DNA from: Maribacter aquivivus | Lineage (GTDB): Bacteria > Bacteroidota > Bacteroidia > Flavobacteriales > Flavobacteriaceae | Length of the DNA stretch: 49,834 bases | Assembly (NCBI RefSeq): GCF_900142175.1 | Contig: NZ_FQZX01000006.1 | Location: 1-49,834 of the forward strand | Direction of reading: 5' to 3' | Part shown: positions 44,437 to 49,834 of the stretch, piece by piece | Position numbering within the stretch: the first letter of the stretch is position 1 | Layout of the letters: the number at the start of each line of letters is the position of its first letter | Notes under the pieces: model-generated | What the model was told of the DNA's origin: nothing | Seen by the model: only the letters and a program-made list of their open reading frames with translations | Database searches by the model: none | Program-made: the position numbers and the translations under genes

Positions 44437-44452
44437 CAAATGTACAAAAATA
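44437..44452 (-). promoter_or_regulatory. Promoter elements for the 55-residue ORF
   Basis: Two overlapping exact matches to TAnnTTTG stand in a row on the minus strand: TATTTTTG (44452-44445) and TACATTTG (44444-44437). Either would give a leader of about 65-80 nt before the ATG at 44363. Confidence 0.45.
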
Positions 44453-44498
44453 TAAACACTGCGTATGGTCCTCTAGATTAAGTGTACTAAAAAACCGA

Positions 44499-45269
44499 TT
44501 AACCTTGGTTTTTGTATTTATCTATGGCTTCTCTGATTTTTTCTATTCTATTTTCAGGATCAGGGTGGGTGCTCTGAAATTCAGGAGTACGATCTGGACC
44601 GCCAGCGGCTTTTAAAATTTCCATCACTTTAATCATCTCGTAAGGATCATATCCAGATTGGATCATAAATAGCACTCCTAGTTCATCACTTTCCAATTCA
44701 TCACCACGACCATTTTTTAGTAGTGTGTTTTGACCAATACTTCCTAAAATACTACCCATATCGCCAGCACCAACAGTAGCACCCATAGTTGCTGTCTGCC
44801 AAGTTTGGCTGTCGGCTATTCTTTCTGCAGAATGTCTACCAATTACATGACCAATTTCATGACCTAAAACGCCAGCTAATTGTGCTTCGTTAAGTTGTGA
44901 GAATAAGGCGTATGTAATAAAACATTGACCGCCTGGTAATGCAAAGGCATTTATGGTTTGATCATCTGCCAATAAATGAAAATCATATTGGTAAGGCGTT
45001 TCTTTGGCAATACTATTTTGAACCAGTTTGTTACCAACAGATTCAACAAATGCCTGTAATTGTTGATCAGGATATAAACCACCATGTTGTTGCGCCATTT
45101 CCGGAGCACTTTGTAAACCAATAGCTATTTCTTGTTCAGAAGACATAGTAATATGTTGCGAACGACCAGTATATGGATTCTCTTCGGTGTTGCTACATTT
45201 TTGTATAAATGCAAAGGCAACAATTGCTAAACCGATAAATATTCTAATTTTCCAACTTCCTCTTCTCAT
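44499..45269 (-). CDS. M48-family zinc metalloprotease
   Basis: A 256-residue gluzincin peptidase. An N-terminal hydrophobic segment (IRIFIGLAIVAFAFI, about residues 9-23) is followed by QKCSNTEENPYTGR. A lipobox is imperfect (Lys before Cys), so it is either an anchored protein or a lipoprotein. The zinc site is GHEIGHVIGRHSAERIAD (HExxH) with the third ligand Glu in DELESDELG. The LALPGG-like sequence FALPGGQCFITYALF and TPEFQSTHPDPENRIEKI at the end are typical of the Oma1/LoiP/BepA-like group. It is likely a periplasmic quality-control protease. No TPR region is present. Confidence 0.92.
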   Translation of the reverse strand: MRRGSWKIRIFIGLAIVAFAFIQKCSNTEENPYTGRSQHITMSSEQEIAIGLQSAPEMAQQHGGLYPDQQLQAFVESVGNKLVQNSIAKETPYQYDFHLLADDQTINAFALPGGQCFITYALFSQLNEAQLAGVLGHEIGHVIGRHSAERIADSQTWQTATMGATVGAGDMGSILGSIGQNTLLKNGRGDELESDELGVLFMIQSGYDPYEMIKVMEILKAAGGPDRTPEFQSTHPDPENRIEKIREAIDKYKNQG

Positions 45270-45308
45270 GGTAATGTATTATAGTACAGGCTCTAATGTA
45301 CGAAATGC

Positions 45309-46043
45309 TTACAGTAGGTTTCTATTAATGTCTAAAATATTATTTTGTATGTAAGATTTTAAAAAGCTCATTGTAAAATTTTCGGCACCATAAAAATCTT
45401 CACGAATAAGAATAGATGCGATGTTTTTACTTCTAAACTGTTCAAGCATTGGTATCGATAATGGGGCGTAGCTATAGTGCCATGGCTCGTATTTGAAACC
45501 TCTTCTTTTAGCTTCGTTGGTATAAACTAAGAAAAATCCGTAAGTTTCAGAGTTTTCATCCATCCATTTTTTAAAATCAACATAAGGGCCTTCACCTTCA
45601 TACTTATGTGGTACAAGAACATCACCATCTACTTTTCTATATCCGTCTACAACATCAATATCGGTACCCCAATGATGTCTGCTCGTACCAGGTATGGTAG
45701 AGTATTCAATAATTTTGTCAATAGCATCTGTAGGGTTCATGCCATCATCGTCGGTGTATTTTAAATATTTACGTTCAAAAATTGCTTCTTGTCTATCGTA
45801 ACTTCTAAAGCTTGAAACTATTTTTAAATCGATACCGTCTTTATAAGCAGCCTTTTTCATTTCTACAAAGGCATCATGGGCTTCTTTTCGTAGGTTGATA
45901 TCTTTTCCGTACAACTCAATATCTTCTTTACCCATAAGTTCTAAAATACTATACTCTGTATCTTCTTGAATAAAAAGAGTAGGGGCAAGGGCAAGCGCCA
46001 AAGCTGCCGAACTACTTCTGTTAATAAATGTTCTTCTCTGCAT
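45309..46043 (-). CDS. D-Ala-D-Ala carboxypeptidase (VanY-like, M15B) with twin-arginine-like leader
   Basis: A 244-residue zinc peptidase acting on peptidoglycan stems. I chose the start MQRRTFINRSSSAALALALA, which gives a leader with RRTFI (twin-arginine-like) and an Ala-rich hydrophobic core; an ORF from 46082 adds 13 residues. The M15 zinc motifs are visible: SSFRSYDRQEAIF, SRHHWGTDIDVVDGY (first His and Asp ligands), and YEPWHYSYAPL (Glu-x-x-His; catalytic Glu and last His ligand). It should trim D-Ala-D-Ala in the periplasm. It lies 39 bp upstream of the M48 gene on the same strand, so the two exported peptidases may be co-transcribed. Confidence 0.88.
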   Translation of the reverse strand: MQRRTFINRSSSAALALALAPTLFIQEDTEYSILELMGKEDIELYGKDINLRKEAHDAFVEMKKAAYKDGIDLKIVSSFRSYDRQEAIFERKYLKYTDDDGMNPTDAIDKIIEYSTIPGTSRHHWGTDIDVVDGYRKVDGDVLVPHKYEGEGPYVDFKKWMDENSETYGFFLVYTNEAKRRGFKYEPWHYSYAPLSIPMLEQFRSKNIASILIREDFYGAENFTMSFLKSYIQNNILDINRNLL

Positions 46044-46172
46044 AATTGTATGTTGTGTTATGTAATGCAAAAGATTTGCCAAACTATATCAAAAGAGAAA
46101 AACTTTTGAAAGTAGTAAATCATGCAATCTTAAAGTAAAAGTAATGAAAATTGATCTTAATAGAATTTATGG

Positions 46173-47345
46173 TCAATTTTCGTCATATGTAGTAAGGTAT
46201 AAATACCCTTGATGTTTATAGTTTAGATCATTCAAGGATACTATATAAAAATAGATGCCAGAAGGCAAACCAATATTTTTAGCAATTACACCATTTACAT
46301 TTGATATACCCGTAAACTCATCGCTATAGTTGTTCTTAGAGAATACCAACCTGCCATATCTATTATAGATTTGTAAAACATTGTTGGGTGAACTGTCAAT
46401 ACCTTCAATTTCTAAATAGTCATTAATGCCATCGCCGTTAGGGGTCATGTAATAATTATCTAGAGTAATATTGTCAAGAGTTTCTATAATATCAGAATTA
46501 CCGCCAAGAGTTATGATTTCATAATCGCTAGGTATAAATTCTACAGAAGTTACCGATCCATTTGTGAAATCACCTTCAACATTTGTGTTTCCTAAATCGA
46601 CCCAAATATTATCAATAACACTCCAGCCTACCACTTTTATTTCCGCAATAGTTTCTCCAAATAGATATGCATTGCTTTCTTCGTCCCAGGTTAAAGTTAC
46701 TTTTGAAGGTATAGTGCTTTCTAAATGCCAAAATTCATACTCACTAATTGATAAGGCTTCGTTCTCTTTAATGAATGTACTAAAACTTGTATTAAATACA
46801 CTTGGGGTATTAGGGTCCTCATAATAATAAGCAGATTTTGCATAATCGTTAGAACCTATTGATTCAATGGTTAAAGGACGTATTTTATCAAATTGCCCTA
46901 TAGGAAACGTAAATTCAGACTTCTTGCTTATGGCAGTGTAACCATCAACCTTTGTGAAATTTGCTTCCCCTGTATAAAATGAATCATTTATAAAATTGAT
47001 GTTTACTTCAGATGCTACTCTTGATGTAACTATGTCACCCGCAATAAAGTTTGCGTTATTTTGAATGCCCACCGTATTATCAATATAAAGATCATTATCT
47101 ACTGCAACTTCAAAATCATAAAAAATAGGATTGGATCCGCCCGATATTGTTAAAGCCTTGTCGAAAGAATAAAAACCAACTAGACCTTTGTTTTGATTGA
47201 ATGCGCCATTATTTATAACATCCATATGAAAACCGACTAAACCATCGTCATGAATTTGAATATTACCATAATTATGCACAGCATCTTGTGCTACAATGGT
47301 ATGTTGTAGTAGTAAGCAGGCAAGTATGATTTTTAATATTTTCAT
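46173..47345 (-). CDS. T9SS type B sorting-domain (gliding motility-associated CTD) surface protein
   Basis: A 390-residue secreted protein. Residues 1-19 (MKILKIILACLLLQHTIVA) are a Sec signal. The middle is a beta-rich domain of unknown family. The C-terminal 90 residues are the type B sorting domain of type IX secretion: YYMTPNGDGINDYLEIEGI, VLQIYNRYGRLVFSKNNYSD, GLPSGIYFYIVSLND and KHQGYLYL. Proteins with this tail are exported through the type IX system (porT and a Plug-type protein are encoded here). It is the last gene of a three-gene set, with 4 bases to the upstream gene. Function unknown. Confidence 0.9.
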   Translation of the reverse strand: MKILKIILACLLLQHTIVAQDAVHNYGNIQIHDDGLVGFHMDVINNGAFNQNKGLVGFYSFDKALTISGGSNPIFYDFEVAVDNDLYIDNTVGIQNNANFIAGDIVTSRVASEVNINFINDSFYTGEANFTKVDGYTAISKKSEFTFPIGQFDKIRPLTIESIGSNDYAKSAYYYEDPNTPSVFNTSFSTFIKENEALSISEYEFWHLESTIPSKVTLTWDEESNAYLFGETIAEIKVVGWSVIDNIWVDLGNTNVEGDFTNGSVTSVEFIPSDYEIITLGGNSDIIETLDNITLDNYYMTPNGDGINDYLEIEGIDSSPNNVLQIYNRYGRLVFSKNNYSDEFTGISNVNGVIAKNIGLPSGIYFYIVSLNDLNYKHQGYLYLTTYDEN

Positions 47346-47349
47346 GATT

Positions 47350-48510
47350 TTAATATGTCATTGTTATATTAGAAATTGATGCGTCTACACTATGATATGA
47401 AGAGTCAAAATATAATGGGTTAGTTGCTTTTTTAGATGAAGAATATATGACAATATCATTCTTTAAATAGGTTACATTACCTAAGCAATCTACATTGATC
47501 GTTAATCTATCTCCAGCTGAATATCCACTAACATATCCTAAGCTTGCTCCGTTTTCTCGTATTTGAATTTGACTGTTAGTGACCATATACATGGAATAAT
47601 CTAAATTAGTATAAGATGCGGAAGTTGATGGTGTAGTGCTTAAACCGATCATAACGTATTTGTTAGATTGATCGGCAGTCCAATCTAAGTGTCCGCCTGA
47701 AGTAGCGCTAATGGCATGAGTTGAAGAATATCCTTGTGCATTCCAACCTGCTGTGGCTGTCTTTAATAATTTGTTTCCATCATATGTCATAGAACCAGTC
47801 AAAATCATATCTGCAATACCAATGCTATTGGTCGTTAAAGTTGTAGATGACTGTAAAACAAACCCTCCTGATAATGTGCTAGTACCGGCATTATTAGTCA
47901 CTGAAATGTCATAATTACCAAAAGAAGAACCAGAAGTTACATTAGCCGTAATTTGAGAAGAACTGTTAATAACTACTGAATTTACTGTCTGTCCTGTAAT
48001 AGCTACTGTAGAAGCACCATCAAAATAAGCTCCTTGAATAATTACATTTCTGGTTTCATTAGTTCCAAATAAAGAACAGTTGCCTGTACCAGCATCAGAA
48101 TTTGAAACAATAGGAGTATTACCTGGAATAGTTGGTAAGAAGTCTACATCTGGGTCAACACCATTAGAAAAGGTAAAAGACCCATCAGGATTTGTTGTGA
48201 ACGTGGGCTTTATAGACGAAACAATATAAGGATCTGCCGATGTACCAGTACCGGTAACATTGACATTTCCGTCAGATATAATTTTTGTCTCATTACCTTC
48301 TGGGGTTAGTTTTTGCCATGCACTACCTGTAAACTGATACAGAAAACTGTCATCAGAATTGTAGATTAAGGAGCCTTCATGCGGACCGGCAATTGCATTT
48401 ATTTCAGCTAAAGTAGCTGAATGTATGGCTACAAGATCACCTGCAGTAGGTGCTTGCGAATAGCAGAAGCTAAAGCAAAGAATGAATAATGTAATTAATA
48501 TTTTTTTCAT
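47350..48510 (-). CDS. Exported IPT/TIG-like surface protein, unknown function
   Basis: A 386-residue secreted protein. Signal peptide MKKILITLFILCFSFCYSQ (residues 1-19). An N-terminal module with GSLIYNSDDSFLYQFTGSAW resembles the YN-x-W pieces in large flavobacterial surface proteins. Residues about 155-220 look like an IPT/TIG domain (IQGAYFDGASTVAITGQTVN, then YDISVTNNAGTSTLSGGF). The C-terminal third is a beta-sandwich-like region with HLDWTADQSNKYVMIGLS, SGYSAGDRLTINVDCLGN and KATNPLYFDSSYHS, of lectin-like appearance but no named family. No T9SS sorting domain is seen in this protein; the downstream gene has one. Gap to the upstream gene is four bases. Confidence 0.82.
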   Translation of the reverse strand: MKKILITLFILCFSFCYSQAPTAGDLVAIHSATLAEINAIAGPHEGSLIYNSDDSFLYQFTGSAWQKLTPEGNETKIISDGNVNVTGTGTSADPYIVSSIKPTFTTNPDGSFTFSNGVDPDVDFLPTIPGNTPIVSNSDAGTGNCSLFGTNETRNVIIQGAYFDGASTVAITGQTVNSVVINSSSQITANVTSGSSFGNYDISVTNNAGTSTLSGGFVLQSSTTLTTNSIGIADMILTGSMTYDGNKLLKTATAGWNAQGYSSTHAISATSGGHLDWTADQSNKYVMIGLSTTPSTSASYTNLDYSMYMVTNSQIQIRENGASLGYVSGYSAGDRLTINVDCLGNVTYLKNDIVIYSSSKKATNPLYFDSSYHSVDASISNITMTY

Positions 48511-48514
48511 ACTA

Positions 48515-49834
48515 CTATAAATCTAAAATGGTAAACATAAATTCAGAATCGAAACGACTTCTATCAGTACCTCCATTATCATTATCTCCAATAATTACCT
48601 CAAAGCTAGTTGCAGTTTGGTTAGAATAAGAAATACCTGGGTCATCATTACCAACACCATTTCTACCTGGTTGCGATAATTGTATAATGTAATCTGCATC
48701 AGAGACTGAACCTGCAGGTAAGGTTACACGATAGTAACCAACGCTAATTCTAGCAACAGTAACTCCGGCTGTTGCCTTGGTAACTGTACCGGTGGAGCTG
48801 ATTTTACCTATTGCTTTAACTGGGTTGTAATTATCTACCCATTCTGTACCTGTAGCCGTAGAACTAAGTACTTGCCTAGCTGTACCGGCAGAATCATTTT
48901 TATCTAATACGGTACCCTCTAATTCTAAAGTTTCGTTTATAATTACAGAAGTTTTATTTGATGTTTCTTCAACTTTTAAAGCTTCTATACCACCAACAAC
49001 TAAACCTATTTCATCTGCTGCAGGACTGTAAGTACCTGTATCGGAATCGTCAGAAAACCTATATGATGGTAAGCTTAAAGTACCGTCAGAGTTATTCAAG
49101 CCGCTAGTTCTTGTTGCACCGTTTACAGTTAATTTGTTCGTGCCAGCTAGCGGATTGCCTATACTTAATCTGTTATTGGTATTATCCCAGAATAATTGAC
49201 CGTTATTTTCTGTTGGCGTTCCGTCGGTATCAGCAAAGAAAATAGAACCTGTAGTACCTGTATGTGATAAGTCTGAAAGCGGTACGTCTAAGTCTCCATT
49301 AGAATCTGATATTCTTAAGTAATCTGTGCCAGCAACGTCAACTGTAGAAAAACTAGTGTTAGTTTCATTGGTTACACTTCCATCAATCTCTGTGAAAACA
49401 TTAGTAATCGTATATGGTAAAGAGCTAGAACCATCACCTAATATTTGAATGCCAGTACCTGCTGTAATTACAGTTTCAGTTCCATCTGCATATAAAGATG
49501 ATAAATTTGCTACCTGAGTTGTAGGGTCATCTTCAATTTTTAATAATAGTTCAAATGTAGAACCATTAAAAGCAAACATTTCAACTGTTTGATCATCCGT
49601 AGAAACAGTACTCAAATCAACTTGGTTCGTACCCGTTGCAGGATTCGTTAAGGTAAGAATGTTGGTCGCACTCAAGCTCAGATCTGAAAGTTCGTTCGTT
49701 GCAGAAACATCTTCATCTGCAAGAATGTGAGCATCCACTTTATTGTCCACAGCTGTAATATCCGCTGATTCCTCAAGAGCGGAAAGGTCAACGGTAACAT
49801 CGTCACCGCCTTCTATGTTAATACCTAGTTCGCT
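48515..49834 (-). CDS. Repetitive surface/tail-fibre-like protein, truncated by window edge
   Basis: The frame is open to the last base (no stop, no start within the window), so the protein is longer than the 439 codons seen. The apparent GTG start at 49750 is not the real one; upstream codons continue with LGINIEGGDDVTVDLSALEE. It is low in Cys and rich in Asp, Ser, Thr and Gly. Modules include IFFADTDGTPTENNGQLFWD, NNRLSIGNPLAGTNKLTVNG, YRFSDDSDTGTYSPAADEIG, and GTARQVLSSTATGTEWVD, like phage tail-fibre and bacterial surface-fibre repeats. The C-terminus DRSRFDSEFMFTILDL closes a beta domain. It is the first visible gene of the three-gene surface operon, overlapping nothing, 4 bp from the next. 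Confidence 0.85.
   Translation of the reverse strand, partial: SELGINIEGGDDVTVDLSALEESADITAVDNKVDAHILADEDVSATNELSDLSLSATNILTLTNPATGTNQVDLSTVSTDDQTVEMFAFNGSTFELLLKIEDDPTTQVANLSSLYADGTETVITAGTGIQILGDGSSSLPYTITNVFTEIDGSVTNETNTSFSTVDVAGTDYLRISDSNGDLDVPLSDLSHTGTTGSIFFADTDGTPTENNGQLFWDNTNNRLSIGNPLAGTNKLTVNGATRTSGLNNSDGTLSLPSYRFSDDSDTGTYSPAADEIGLVVGGIEALKVEETSNKTSVIINETLELEGTVLDKNDSAGTARQVLSSTATGTEWVDNYNPVKAIGKISSTGTVTKATAGVTVARISVGYYRVTLPAGSVSDADYIIQLSQPGRNGVGNDDPGISYSNQTATSFEVIIGDNDNGGTDRSRFDSEFMFTILDL

Noticed and set aside
48515..49750. GTG at 49750 as the start of the right-edge surface gene.
   Set aside because: The frame continues for another 28 codons to the window edge with the same composition and no stop, so the gene is simply truncated.

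Overview
The window looks like a chromosomal core segment of a marine member of the Flavobacteriaceae (Bacteroidota), possibly close to Maribacter, Zobellia or Arenibacter; the genus is a guess. The evidence is AT-rich DNA, a 287-residue primary sigma factor, repeated TAnnTTTG promoter elements with few Shine-Dalgarno sites, type IX secretion (T9SS) genes (porT, a Plug-type protein, a type B sorting domain), the lipoprotein Omp85 variant TamL, an AccD without a zinc ribbon, and a full Na+-NQR operon. I found no insertion sequence, prophage, CRISPR array or tRNA.

Left part (1-9.4 kb): the end of an rRNA operon (23S-5S spacer, 5S rRNA, terminator), a 550-base gap with an (ACT)11 microsatellite, then leftward genes: a zinc-ribbon membrane protein, rpe with a YpdA-type oxidoreductase, a secreted 1035-residue BNR/Asp-box protein, and a lipoprotein pullulanase followed by a VF530 protein and trmL. 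Housekeeping block (9.6-18.1 kb): rpoD, pnp, rpsO, fba-accD and tamL. Middle (18.1-32.0 kb): a SpoU-type RNA methyltransferase, ubiE-porT, trkA-trkH, a desaturase with an aminotransferase, rsmG, an unlisted 38-codon ORF, an exported DinB-fold protein, pruA, and a Plug/DUF3667/apaG series.

Energy block (32.1-39.7 kb): nqrABCDEF, a terminator, an uncharacterised 120-residue gene, and apbE, whose family attaches FMN covalently to NqrB and NqrC. Right part (39.7-49.8 kb): gpmI-map-methyltransferase, two tandem exported ankyrin proteins, an unlisted 55-residue membrane protein, an M48 protease, a VanY-like peptidase with a twin-arginine-like leader, and a three-gene surface operon ending in a T9SS type B protein and cut by the window edge.

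Most of the window is ordinary core genome. No clearly new multi-gene system stands out. The best leads are the 120-residue nqr-apbE gene, the altered flavinylation site of NqrB, the NqrE tail, the two small ORFs, the ankyrin pair and the right-edge operon. All names come from reading sequences and motifs by eye; no database search was run.
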